Assembly: GCA_905250125.1 (NCBI GenBank)
Contig: CAJNOL010000036.1
Location: 58,929-122,928, forward strand
DNA length: 64,000 bases
Direction of reading: 5' to 3'
DNA from: Rotaria sordida
Lineage: Eukaryota; Rotifera; Eurotatoria; Philodinida; Philodinidae
How positions within the stretch are numbered: the stretch's first letter is position 1; each line of letters opens with the position of its first letter. This document shows, in pieces, positions 23,701 to 36,500 of the stretch. Under the pieces are notes generated by a model. That model was given only the letters and a program-made list of their open reading frames with translations, was not told where the DNA came from and made no database searches. Both the position numbers and the translations under genes were made by a program.

Positions 23701-25647
23701 TGTAATTAAAAATGTCCTGAAGTGATCAATGGCAGAATTAGGCCTGTGACACTTATTTGAGCTGTGTTCTCGATGATTGAAATAGTCAATGACTATCGTA
23801 TGTACACTATATTCGGTCGTTGAGGATAATCAGCTCTTTTTATCACCTAATTCGAAGATAGATCAGACTAGTATTCATATAGGTCCATAGCACTTTTCAA
23901 CAGCTTCTAATTGGTCTAAAAACATCACGGAGAAAACACGGTCTGATATGACTTCACATGGATTACATCGATCTGATATATCCGTGTACCAAGTATTGTC
24001 GACATTTTCCACTGAAATCATGTATCGACGTCACCTAATATGATCACCTGTTCGGCTAGTTTTTTTTATAAACACTCAGCACTATTAGAAATTTCGAAGA
24101 AACTTATCTAGAAACTTGATTTTGCAATTTTTTTCTGCCTGGCACTGGGTAGGTTTCGATCAGAAAAATATGCTTTGGAAAAAAGCAAATATGATTTTTC
24201 TAAATCAGCATCCAAAACTCACTAGACTTACATGAATTTCAAATATTAGCATGAGCTTCTTTTTCTCGAAAAAATTATCCTTCGACGCTCCTCAGGATTG
24301 GGTCAAAAGATGTATCTCATCAAAACGTCACTTTTATCGTTTAGCCATCTTTCGTTTTGAGTTCGACTATCATTTTACAGCCTGAGAACGTGATTCCCAC
24401 TATTGGAAAATTTGTTTTAATGAAATTCATTTTTGAAACAATCGGCAGGGCTGCCGGGGAGGAGGTAAATTTTTCGGGAAAACGAAGTTCACGATAACAT
24501 TTGAAATTCATATAAGTCTACTGATTTTTAGATACTGATTCAGAAAAATCATATTAGCTTTTACCCAAAGCATATTTTTCTCATCGAAATCTACTAAACA
24601 CTAGCCAGGAAAAACCACAAAATCATGTCTCGGGAAAAGTTTCTTCGAGATTTCTAATAGTGCGGAGTATTTATAAAAAAATTATCATGACGGTTGATAA
24701 TATTAGGTGGCGTCGACACATGATTTCCGTGAAAAATTTCGACAATACTTGGTATACGGACATATCAGGTTGATGTGATCCATGTGAAGTCATGTCAGAC
24801 AGTGCTCTTTCCATGATGTTTTTATACCAATCGAAAGCTGTTGAAAAGTGCTATGGGTCTATATAAATACTAATCTGATCTATCTTCGAATTAGTAGATA
24901 AAAAGAGCTGGCTGTCCTCAACAACCGAATATAGCCTACATACGACAGCCATTGACTATTTCAATCATCCGGAACATAGTTCAAATAAGTGTTACAGGCC
25001 TAATTCTACCACGGACCACTTTGAGACATTTCTGGTGAGAGCGTGGCATAAAAGAAATAAAATGGTCTGTAGAAGACTGATTTCATCAATTATCGACCCT
25101 ACTTCTTCAGATCAATTTGAATTTCGTCTAAAATGTTCTACCTTAATAAATACTTCACTTTAGATGTCTGTGAAAATAGAATGGAAAACTGAAGTCACAC
25201 CAACATCACTAGCAATACTCATGTACATAGTCTGCTAGGTTTACGAACATTCAAACTGTCTTTTATGTTACTGAAGAGTAACTTAGTAAATCCTTTGTCT
25301 GAGAAAATATGAGCGTTCATAAAAAGAATCTTACCATCAATAGGCACAGCAGTTTGGTAAATAACATTGTTTAGAGACATACCACTATACGTAAAATTTT
25401 GTAAATTTGATGTATCTTCGTCACTGAGAGAAATAACTTGCGTTCTTCGAGTCTTAGTTTTCGGACGTTGGCGTTTTCCGCCGTGAAGCCAACATTTTCC
25501 GTTTCTTTGATACTCTTTTAGGCATCCAGTAGTCGAGCATAGTCGTCGCCATTTATGACCATCAAATCGCCTTCGTACGCCATTTTTGTCTACTTTGATC
25601 TGTCCTTTCTCGGGCAATCTCTTTAAGCAAGACGTACCACTAGGCAT
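20718..25647 (-). CDS. Orphan protein with a C-x4-C-x9-C-x2-H zinc-finger-like motif
   Basis: Five exons: 25335-25647, 21261-21416, 21009-21202, 20855-20918 and 20718-20824. Phase is kept at all four junctions, giving 278 codons (277 residues). Residues about 23-56 read GVRRRFDGHKWRRLC, then a cysteine four residues on (GC), then C-W-L-H. They make a basic C-x4-C-x9-C-x2-H cluster followed by KRQRPKTKTRR, which looks like a nuclear localisation signal. The remainder is Ser/Thr/Asn-rich, with an acidic segment and LSEINRLPILTADQIAQTLRG. This arrangement suggests a small DNA-binding regulator, but I cannot name the family. Intron 1 is 3.9 kb and packed with repeats, unlike the other three introns of 30-90 bp. 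A TCTAG acceptor-like site lies 6 nt before the ATG. Base composition is less AT-rich than in neighbouring genes. Confidence 0.65.
21953..22500 (+). repeat. Dispersed repeat family, copy 1 (with 38-bp tandem array)
   Basis: Shares order and sequence with 29631-30005: TTCGGTTTAT, CTTTCTATA, AATAGTGTCAA, GTGTAC..GACGAGTCTGGATT, GACTCTTC/GGCTCTTC, TTTTTAA..TTGAATAATT, GATTCGG, then GTACAAAAGGATGTA-like runs. It lies inside intron 1 of the zinc-finger gene. No transposase is present, so it is probably a non-autonomous element. Confidence 0.65.
22369..22482. repeat. 38-bp tandem repeat, three exact units
   Basis: Three identical head-to-tail units (22369-22406, 22407-22444, 22445-22482), each opening GTACAAAAGGATGTACAAAA and closing ATAGATTTGGAC. 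Each unit itself contains two GTACAAAAGG-type subrepeats. The sister copy of the family near 29940-30005 has a degenerate version. Confidence 0.9.
23709..25032. repeat. 1.3-kb fold-back element in zinc-finger gene intron 1
   Basis: A large inverted repeat. The left arm starts near AAATGTCCTGAAGTGATC (23709) and the right arm ends near CCACTTTGAGACATTTCT (25032). Matching blocks appear in mirrored order: GCAGAATTAGGCCTGTGACA against TGTTACAGGCCTAATTCTAC, CAATGACTAT against CATTGACTAT, and the AGCATATTTTTCTxATCGAAA segment. The arms are roughly 570 bp with a loop of about 170 bp around 24370, and are moderately diverged. No coding sequence. Confidence 0.75.
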
Positions 25648-28600
25648 GTCAATCTAGAACGTGAAATATTGGACATATCTCATGTTTTCTTGAAATTTTT
25701 TCTATCACGAACATGAAGAATGCATTTAATTTAAAAAGTCATTGACGTCGAAACGATTGTGACTAAAATGGAATTATATCAGCTCCTTAGGAGTTCCCAG
25801 GAACAGGTAGAACTAATAATTAACTTATTGTCTAAGAGAGGTGAGATCGGTTCGGTCTAAGCTTTTTAAAAAGCTAGATTGGTTCCAAAAAATTCACGAA
25901 TCAAGCCTACCTAAAACTGTTAATCTAATACATTCGTGAGCTTATGACTAGTGCTAACTCGATTCAGTTCTGTTTGAGTATGTGAGTGTTAGTGTGAAGT
26001 GGATATATATATCTGGAGTCTATTTCCACCCGGGTTAGTGAATAGAAGACTCACACCCACTCTTCTCCTAGATAAATGCCCGAAAAAATACACAACAGCT
26101 CTTGAATTGTTTTCTCTGCTCAGATTGTTTGTTTGACACAGTTTTCTTGCTGAGTAAAATCTGGCTTTAGGAAGCAACTTACGTCTCAAATAGGTTAACA
26201 ATAATTCATATAAAAGCTGAAAAAGCTAAACGGACCGATGCTCCCCACTAACTTGCACCGAGAAATTCTTATATAATGAAAAAACGATTTCGAATGAAAC
26301 TCTCACCGAACGTACGATTCAACTTGTACTATCTCTAGCTGTGACTAGAATCTTGATAAGCATTTCCTAGCGCAAAATAGTCACAAACATAGAGTATTGA
26401 CTATAGACTAATTTTTAGTCTTTTGATTTCGAATCGCCAGAATGAGTGTACTTAACCCATGATATATCTTATCTTCTAGAGTTTAAAATTCTTCTATTGA
26501 ATAGTATAAAATAGTTGGATCTTTGGTTCACGATTGATGGAAGTCCATAGTTCATACTAAAAAGCACCATTTTCTATTATGTCACATGGTCATCCACAAG
26601 GCAATCTTCATAGTTTTTTTCTTGTCTAGGTATATTGCCGATTTTATTACCGGAAGACATTCTATAGATACGTTTTTCTTTTAAAAGAAAAAACAGCCAA
26701 ACCGAAATTCCAACTTATGCCAGCTCCATGTGATGTCAGACAATTTTCTCGTGAAGTTACTCTTAAGTGATACCTACGGATTGATTATCAGTGATAACTC
26801 ATTGATGACTATTAAGAACTCATTAATCATTGCAGATGGCCGTTGATGAGTCAATAATGGGCACTGTTGAGTAATGAATTGTTGCGCAACTCATGACTAG
26901 AGTCGAAACGATGGCAATTCGAAAGTACTGGTCAACCGATACTCTAGTTATTTGTGATCATTCAGTAGTTCTTTCAAATTGAAACCCTTACGATTTTATC
27001 ACAATTTGAAAAAATTTCCTTCACGTAACATGAGTGAGACGTGTGACGCACGACACTACGCTGTGCAGAAGCGAAAAAAAAGTCTTGCAAGATGAAATGC
27101 ATCGGGAATAGGAATGAAGAAATCAGCTTACGTACTAAACAAGTATTTGTTTCTCAGCCGAATATTCGTAAATTGTGGTCTTAGTTCAGAGCAACTTTCT
27201 TAACAAGCGAATGGTAAGCTACTCCATTCCAGCATGCACTTTTATACGTGCCTACATCATTAAAAACAAAATGTAAAAAATTATGAGTCATTATGACGTC
27301 GTTTTCTTTTTCAGTCTCTCTTCCAGACGCTTCAGAAGATGGCATACATTGGTTTCTTTGTTTACTCATTCGATTCTCCGAAAAGACTTAAAGAGAAGAG
27401 AGAATATGTTTGCTTTCATATTTTCATTTCGTCTTTTTCGTTACTGCACACTTGAGATAGTTTGTGGGCACTTTCTTTTGGCTGCACTATGCAATACATG
27501 AAACAAATTCTCAAAGTTGTTTATTGTGGCACGTGAGTTAAAGATATACGCGCAAACATCTGGTCATAAGTTCGAAGTAAACAACTTTGAAAACTTGGTT
27601 CGTGAGCTATGAAGATTTGATACAGGATGAAGAGGACAAAGATTCACTACAACTCGTATTGCGACAATATATTTCTCACTATCAAACGAATAATTTTGAC
27701 AAATATCTCGTTTGATAGAGCATCAAAATCTGCATCTGCTCATGCATCATGAAGTCGGTTCGAAGTTGGATGAACATCGAAAACCTGAGTTTATCACCTT
27801 TAGGAATCAGAAAAAAAAACACCATGACGAATTTCAGGCTTATACTCTTTTGATGCACAGCTAACAGTTATATGAGGGTCCAGCAATGTTTGTGATTGAA
27901 GAACATCTGACGGATTACGATATTCTCTATGGTGATAAGATGCCACAAAAATAAAAGATTTTTGCCATATGAATTCACTCACGCACTGTGATGCCACTGG
28001 ATTTACTGTTACTCATGTTTCTCTAGATAAAAAGCCATGGTGAGAGGTGGGCGAAAGATGAGCTTGCAGGTGAAAATAAGAACTACATACGCTCACGGGA
28101 TTATCTATCTACTCTCACCACATATTCGCCATCCTCGCACTCTCATTCTGAAGTCTTTTCATCAGTGGGTATTATCCAACGAATTGAGACAGGCAATCAG
28201 CAATACTTCAAACCATTATTGAAGGAGAATGACGTTCTTTTCATTCGTCTTTCTTACCAATGATTTAACCAGCAAAAAAGATCCGCTCAGTTTTCATAGA
28301 AAAAAAATTTCATTCTTCACAAACGAGTGAATGAAAGAGGCGGTAAGAAATATTTTCTTTCCAAATGACGTTTGAATCATTTTCTGTTTCGTGTCGACGA
28401 CAACTTCTGAGTTAAAAATAGCTGATGCGAATAGTAGAAGAATATTATATTACGTCATCAATTTTCATTCGATCTTTCCAAATAAATACCAAGTGATTCA
28501 GGTTTCAACAGGCAGAAAAATCCCTATGTGGAAGAATGCAGAAAGCATACAATAGTTTCAAAGCCTTTTTAAAAGCCTGAATAAAACCAAATGATCACAG

Positions 28601-28818
28601 TTCTCCTGGGAAAATTTTCTGAATGGCATCATCTCGTATGAGAATAGGAAAATGAAGAATAAGAGTTGGACAGGCTCTAGGATAGCATGGATGAGGGTAA
28701 TGTCTGCTCTTCATTCATAATTCACTCCCATATCCACATCTACATCCATCCACACTACACTCAAAAAAGTGGGCTAGGAAACCAATGGAATTCAATAATA
28801 TGAAAAATTCCTTGACAT

Positions 28819-29272
28819 TAGGGATGTCGCATTAGAATTAGCATTTATTATTACTAATACAAATGATTTAACCATTAGTGCTGCATTTAGCCATACCACT
28901 TTGGTATTATTTGCATTAGAATTAATTAATGCCAAGTTGTTAGCATTACATTAACATCATTTCAAATTCTATTACATAGATGACGAACGACTAGATATTG
29001 GTTATTCTAAGCTCAGAAATTCCCAAATTCGAACAATTTTATTCTTTTTTGGGAATGGCGTTTACGAGTGTAAAAACCTTTCTTCTGTTATCGAAAACTT
29101 TCGAAGATGAACGTTCAGAGGTATAATCACTGGTAGCAATTGTATTATAATTAAAAATTATATTAGTATAATGCTAACAGCTTGGCTTTGACCAATTCTA
29201 ATACGAATAATACCAAAGATTTGAGGTTAATTTTAATACTAATGCTATGGTGATCTGGCACTCCAACTAATG
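28819..29272. repeat. TAATGC-rich fold-back element, copy A
   Basis: The left end GGATGTCGCATTAGAATTAG is mirrored at the right end by TACTAATGCTATG...GGCACTCC. The interior is dominated by GCATTA/TAATGC words on both arms. The same architecture and words occur at 58504-58961, so this is a family. Confidence 0.65.
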
Positions 29273-29630
29273 AACAATATGATTGCTGGCCATTATCAAC
29301 AAATAAACTGATTTCTTCTCCATACTAACTAATTGCATGTTGTATATAACGTCATTTCAAATATACATAAAAACAATTTTTATTTTTTATTAATAAAGAA
29401 TATAAGAATATATATTTATTATAAAATAGGCGTTTCATAAATTATAAAAAACAAACAAAACAAAAATCGATACATGTTATACTAACTCATATATTAAACT
29501 ATTCAGAGGCCTTTTGATTGATTCTCATTATATGACATGATGTCGAAGCAAAATGTAGTAATTATGAAAAGCATCCATTATGAAATGTGTAACATAGTAA
29601 ACTCACTCAGTTGACAGAATATGTCTTGCA

Positions 29631-30005
29631 AAATTCATTCGGTTTATCGTTTCAGGCGAGAACGATAGAAAAATGTCCAAACTCTCCTGTTCTGTTTAGA
29701 TTCATGTTCTTTCTATATTTCCTTTCCAATAGTGTCAACACATAATATAAAGATAGACTATACTGTGTACACGAAGACGAGTCTGGATTGCGACTCTTCA
29801 GGAGATGCTACTCACGCCCATGCCGTGTTACAAATATAAAAGGTTAGTTACGTGGGTGGATTCTTTTTAATTTTTGAATAATTAAATTCAATTTTTAAGT
29901 TTGACATATATAAGAGATTCGGGCGTATTGAATGAACATATAGAAAAGGACGTACAAAAAAAGGATGTATACAAAGATGTACAGTATGGATGTATAAAAA
30001 AAAGG
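29631..30005 (+). repeat. Dispersed repeat family, copy 2
   Basis: Collinear relative of 21953-22500 (TTCGGTTTAT, AATAGTGTCAA, ACTGTGTAC, GACGAGTCTGGATT, GAATAATT, GATTCGG, then GGATGTA-like runs). It is more AT-rich and lacks the intact 38-bp array. Confidence 0.65.
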
Positions 30006-30544
30006 CGTAAAGCAATTGCTTGAGATTAAAATAGTTTGATAAAGATAAAATTTCGTTTGCTATAAAGAGTTTGATAATTATTTTTAAAAGATGCACGAAA
30101 AGCTGACGATGACCGACTTATTCACAACTAGAAAAGGTCGAAACATCCTTGTTTAATAACTAAACATATATTTTCACTGCATAGACAATTTTCTAATATA
30201 ATTTGATGAATCTTGAAAACTTTTAGTCTTGATTAAGAAGCTAATAAATTTTTGATAATTAATATAAATCCGAGCTTTGCTCGATAGTTCGAGGTTTTTT
30301 TTTCCCACTTCTTTTCAATATTGTACGATTTGTGAATACGACAAAAACAACGAGTTGCTTGACTATATGTTGGAAATATAAATGAATTTTTTAGTTTCGC
30401 TCTGTTTTTTATTGTTCTATTTTACATCATGAAAACATGACAACCGCCGCGGTAAATAAATTATAAATTTATTTTCCTATTACTTTTCATTACTTTTTCA
30501 CTATTTCGATTCTATTTCATTCACATAAATGAAATATTAATTCG

Positions 30545-33500
30545 ATGGCGTCGTCTTTTGTCTTCTCGTCTACGTCCTCGGTTAAATCCTCTTCACTGCG
30601 ATCAACTCGTGAATTTCTTGTTCGTACAAAAACATCTTCCGCCGATATAAATAAATATGAGAAAGTGATTACATTGCGTATATTTGATGATATGAATCAT
30701 GCAAGTGAAGAAATTATTTTGAAAAAATCAGAATCACAAAATCAATCACTCGAAAACAAGAATATCAACGTATTCCATGTTAGAACTCAACAAAAATTAG
30801 GCGAAACAATACGAAAACTTAAATTACATACGACAAGCATAGTCAACTCACAATCTACAAATGATAAGAACAAACGAATTTTTTTGAAATGGATTGAATT
30901 GACTGATTTGAATACAAAATGTAACTTTTGCTTTCCAGTCGAGGATTATTTACCATCAAGTCCTGGTGATGCATTAGAATTGACTGAAGTTCATCAAGAT
31001 AGTATCTGTGAAGAGAACAATCAACAAGAAGTCAATAAGAAATATTCTGATGTAGAAAAAGGTATGGTGGAAAAAGAAAAAAAAAGAAAAATATCGAAAA
31101 GAAAAACATTGAAAAGAGATATAGGAAAGAAGAATATCGAAAGAAAGTCATCGAATAGAAAAATATAGAACGAAAAAATTCCCAAAGAAGCATATTGAAC
31201 AGAACAATATCGAAAAAGGAGTGTGTTGAATCAAAAAGATGTAATTTTTATATTAATTGAAAATGAATAGCGTCAGAAATAAAACTAGTAAATAAAGAAA
31301 TAAATTAGGGTAATGCACGGTACTCATCTTCAATGGATTATGTAATAATTAACCAATGAAGATTTTTTTTTTTTTTTGAAAGCCAATATTTGTGGCAAAA
31401 AGCCTAATGAAATTGCATCTACAATGCAGTAAACATAGATACAACAACTCTCGTTGTGTGAATGGATAATAAATTATGTTATTTTGTTAGTTTCTAGCAT
31501 TTCAAAAATTGGGGAGCCGAGAGTAATAGGTATATGAAATTGTCTTGGATTATTCAATAAATAAGTGTGAATAAGGAATTCTTCAATCAAAAAACAAGAA
31601 TATGCAATTACCTATCTCGGCTCATGACAGTTGAAATGCGATGGTTAATTATCTCAAATATAAGCTTAACGAATCCATGTCAGATACTTAGATATCGGGA
31701 GAATTTTTTTAACATTCTTTTACTGGTCTTACAACGTTCGATTTTTCATTTCCTTAGATTCAATTTGATAGTCGCTAGGATTTCATTTATATACCTATTT
31801 GAATTTGACACACATCTCCCATTTTCATATCAATGGCAATCTATTGTACTTAATGGTTTTGTCTAGTTTAAATATGGACTCTGTTCGTCATTAAAAAGGG
31901 TTTTTCTTTTTGTTAAAGAAAATTGATCGAATTAGAGAAAGTAGCCATTTTATTTGCAATAAGCAAAAACAATTGACTCTTCTTGAAGTACTACCGTATT
32001 CGTCAATAAAATGTTTCAAAACGGATTTATTTCAACAGTTGGTGTATGTTCAAAATTTCAAAAGTAGAAATACAAAAGAGAGCGATCCTACTAAAAAAAA
32101 TTAATGTTTTTATTTATCGCATTCAAACGGTCGCTTGGTATTAATGTCTTCTTTTCTAATTCTTCGCCTTCGACTTTTTTTTTGACATTGTTCCTTTCGT
32201 TATTTTTCTTTCTATATTTTTGTTTTTGTTCTTTTCCCATTCGATATTTTTCTTTTCGACATTTCGTTTTATTTTTCTTCGATATTTTTCCTTTCTGTCG
32301 TTTTCCATCCATTCTAGAAAAAAATCGAACAGAAGAAAAAATCACTAATATTCAATCAAATGATCACTTACAGTCTATTCGTAATACAACAAACTCATCT
32401 GAATTATATACTAATAAAGAAAATAAAGCTGACAAGACATTTAATGCACAATTCATTATTACAGAAGATAAATCAAAATATGCCAAATTATACGATATTC
32501 GAACAAAAACTGCACATCAAGGATTTTTAGGCATTAAATCATTAATGAAAGCTAATGTCTATGTAAAATTATATGATATTCATCATCAATCATCTGAATC
32601 GATTCCTCTAACAATATCTAGATTACATGAACGACCATTTCGATCAAATCAAACAGATCAATTTCAAGTTGGTACAATTATTAAACTTGGTCCATTAAAA
32701 AAAGTTGAAATTTGGCATGATGGAAAGAAAGGAACACGATTACATTGTGATACACTAGAAATAACTGATCAAAGTAATGGACAAATATATTGTTTTCAAA
32801 TCAAAGGTGAGTTTATCATTGATTATTCTAATATAACTATTGAGCGATGTACTTAGAATATCTTGATAATGATACAAAACTTATTTTAACCGATTACGAT
32901 AATCGACGATGCCTTGATATTCATTCGGAATATGAAAAGTTGTCAACAAAAGATGCTATTACGTATCAGAACAAAGATGATGACCTATCAATATTATCGA
33001 ATACTGTACAAATAAAAAGTCAATTATTACCAGCAACACAGCAAAAGACATCATTAACAAATTTGAGTAGTGCTATAACAAGTGTTGTGAGTTCAAATAC
33101 TCATATGATTCAAACTTTATTTAAAGTACGAACAAGAGGTTAGTCAACAAAACTTTATTTCCCACCAAAAAATACTGTACAGCATTTGTCATGAATCTTA
33201 TAGTTGGTCACAAAACTCTTCTTTCTTTGGGTTTGGGTGGAACAGATTTTCAAGTTTATATACGTATACATGAAGGTGAAAAAGTTACAGAAGATATATT
33301 ATTAAATAATTCTTTGACACACAATAATCCATTTGAATCTGGCCATATAGATGTATTTGAAATAGGTGTACCACAATATATTATATCACCAGATCGAATT
33401 GAAATATTTCATAAGGGAAAAAAACATGATGGTCTTTATTTGAAATGGATTGAAGTTATGAATATGAATACATTAGAACGAAAATGGTTAGAGAATCTAT

Positions 33501-36500
33501 TTTTCTATCATATCTTATAAATCATTTGATTATTTTGTTGTAGTTTTCCTGTCAATCGATGGCTCGAGTTAAATGAAGATGATAAAAAAACACATATTAT
33601 GTTAAGAGATTTTATTGTAAATGAATCATGTGAAGAAAATGAATATCGTGAACATCATTCACATGATCAATATAAAACTGAATATGTTATTAGAACTAAA
33701 ACAAGTTTAAATCAACCAATAAATAATAGTGATACTCATGCAAATATTTATTTGAAAATATATAATGATAAAAAGAAATATACAGAAGATATGTTATTAA
33801 GTCATTCAAAACATCACACAAATCCATTTCGAGCAGGAAAAATTGATAAATTTGAAATTGGATCAATTCATTTGATGGATGATACTATTGATAGAATTGA
33901 ATTATGGCATGATAATACATCCAATTTTGATTGGTTCTGTGAATGGTAAATATTGAAAATGTTTTTAGAACATATTTATTAAAAAATTATTCATTAACAT
34001 AGGATTGAAATAAAAAATAAAAAAACCGATAATATAAAATGTTTTGGTGTTAATCGAATTTTATCACGAAAATCATCTGATGGTACAACTAAAATTGTAC
34101 TTACTATTCATTCACATTATCCATGTGATAAAATTGAACGTGAATTACATAATTTAGCTAACACTGTAGGTATTCAAGATCGATATTCTCATATCGATAA
34201 AATACAATATATTCCTCAACGATATTATCATTCACCGAATAAACATGATTTTACTAAAAAATATATAATAACAATAAAAACAGGAAATAAAACAATATCA
34301 GGAACTGATATCAATGTATTTATTCGTTTGTATGATGATCAAAATCGTCAATCAGAAGATATGTTACTTGAACAAACAGTAACAAATAAAATTCCATTTC
34401 AAAAACATGCTGTAGATGAATTTCACACTGGTACATTAAATAATTTATCAAATTTACAAAAAGTTCATTTATGGTATACGGGTGAGAAAAATGAAGGATG
34501 GAATGTTGAATGGTTACAAATCGAAGATATTGATATGAATCATCTTTATTGTTTTCCTGTGGTAGGATTAAGAAGTTATATTGATTTGTTTCCGAATTCA
34601 TTGATTTTTTGAAGAATAAATGGTTTGATTCAAATTCAAATGATAGAACAACTCATATCGTACTCACAGAATTCACTGTGAATGAACCTTGTTCAAGATT
34701 ATCTAGTCAAAAGGGTGAGAAAAATAATCAACTATTACAATTCAAACGATCATATCATGTTGAAACTAAGACTGGAACAAAAGGATTTCTCCGATTATCT
34801 CCTACAGGTAGATATACATCAAATTATCAGTATCATTCCTATTTTATTTATTTACTCGTTATATGAAAGGTACAAATGCAAAAGTATATATGAGAATTCA
34901 TGACAAAAATGGACAAGTATCTGAACCCATTGAACTTCATCAATCTATTAATCATAAGAATAAATTTGAACGAGGACAAACAGATGAATTCGATGTTGGT
35001 ATGTTAATAAAACATATTATATTTAAATACTAGATTACATATTTTCATTGAATATTAGGCTCCACTCAATCACTCGATGGTGTTGATAAACTCGAATTAT
35101 GGCATGATGATACTGGTATTGGACATGGATGGTTTGCTGATTATGTAGCTGTCATCGATAATAAAACTGGTGAAGAAGCATGTTTTTTTATTGGAGAATA
35201 TTTAAACAAGCAGAATGGTGGAATCGAAGAAAAACATCTCATATTAGATAAACAAACACTAGATAATCGACCATGTCGTGATCATAAGTTTGATGTAAAT
35301 GAATCAACAATTCAAGAAACTGTAGCAACAGGAAGTCCACCAACACCATTTACACAAACATACCGTATTGAAATAAAAACAGGTATAACAAAACATATGA
35401 TACAAATCTTTAAAATGGCGGAGCTAACGCGGCTCAATTTTTTCGGATTTATTAGATTTAGCTAGACTAATCTATTGATAATATACAATAGATTTGAACT
35501 GTATCAAGAGAAAAACATAATTCTGATATGTCAGTCTACATTTTTATCTGGTTGTCTGCTCAATGTGTTGTTCTCGCTCTAACTCAAGTACCTACTCCCA
35601 ACGTAATGCTCCTCATTTCATGATAGGATGTATAGCGAGATTTATAGAAAAATCTAAAAAAACTACATATTAAAATCATTCTAATCTTGTTTTCATTAAC
35701 TATTTTAACTCTCTATTGATAAAGAGATCTATCAATGATAATCTATAAACAAATTTTAATCATACACATAGGTCATACTGGTCTTTTTGGTTTGGGTGGA
35801 GCAAATACAAATGTAAATGTATTCATTCGTATTCATGATAATAATGATAATATGTCTGAATCACTTCAACTTAAACATTCGTTAAAACATAAAAATAAAT
35901 TTGAAAGAAATCAAACTGGTAAAAAAATATTGATCAATATATTTGATTTTTCAATAATTAAATCTTTTTGTCATAATAGACCAATTCGATGTAGGCACTC
36001 GTAAAAGTCTTGATGGTGTTAAAAAGGTCGAATTATGGCATGAAAGTGATAAAAACGAAGGATGGCAAGTGGATTTTATTCAAGTAATAGATAACAAAAC
36101 AGGAAATTCCTACTGTTTTTTTATCAATGCCATGCTCAATAAAAATTCTGGCTTAAAAAAAACTCATGTTTTACTTCAATATCCATCAATAAATGTTTCA
36201 TGCTTGGATGAACTACAGGCAATGAAACAAATGCATAATACCACAACAATAAACATGATTAATTCTCAGAAGAATGATAAAATTGAAAGAAATTTTACGA
36301 TTAGAACTAAAACAGGTAATTAAATTATGTTGAGAAAATCAGCTCCAATATTATTTCATTTCTAAAATTTTCTATTCTTAACTAATAAATTTTGGATAGG
36401 TAATCAAATAGAAGCTGGTTCGACAACACCTATTCATATTCAATTGTTCGATGATCAAGATCAAAAATCTGAAGATATACGTCTTAAACATAAAGATCAT

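Larger units (their letters stand above)
25648..30544. other. Gene-poor stretch before the PLAT gene
   Basis: About 4.9 kb. It holds a TAATGC-rich fold-back (28819-29272) and a dispersed-repeat copy (29631-30005). A weak coding-like minus-strand stretch at 27800-27997 (YHHREYRNPSDVLQ) has no recognised family. Short Leu/Ile-rich open frames elsewhere look accidental. The 25.6-28.7 kb part is less AT-rich than the flanking genes. Confidence 0.45.

Noticed and set aside
31062..31168. Lys/Arg-rich extension of PLAT exon 1 to a stop
   Set aside because: A GTATGG donor at 31062 and matching phase at 32318 splice it out; keeping it would end the protein after one domain.
32091..32345. Lys-rich minus-strand ORF opposite the second PLAT exon
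   Set aside because: Antisense reading of the pyrimidine-rich intron tract; the plus strand carries the phase-consistent PLAT exon.
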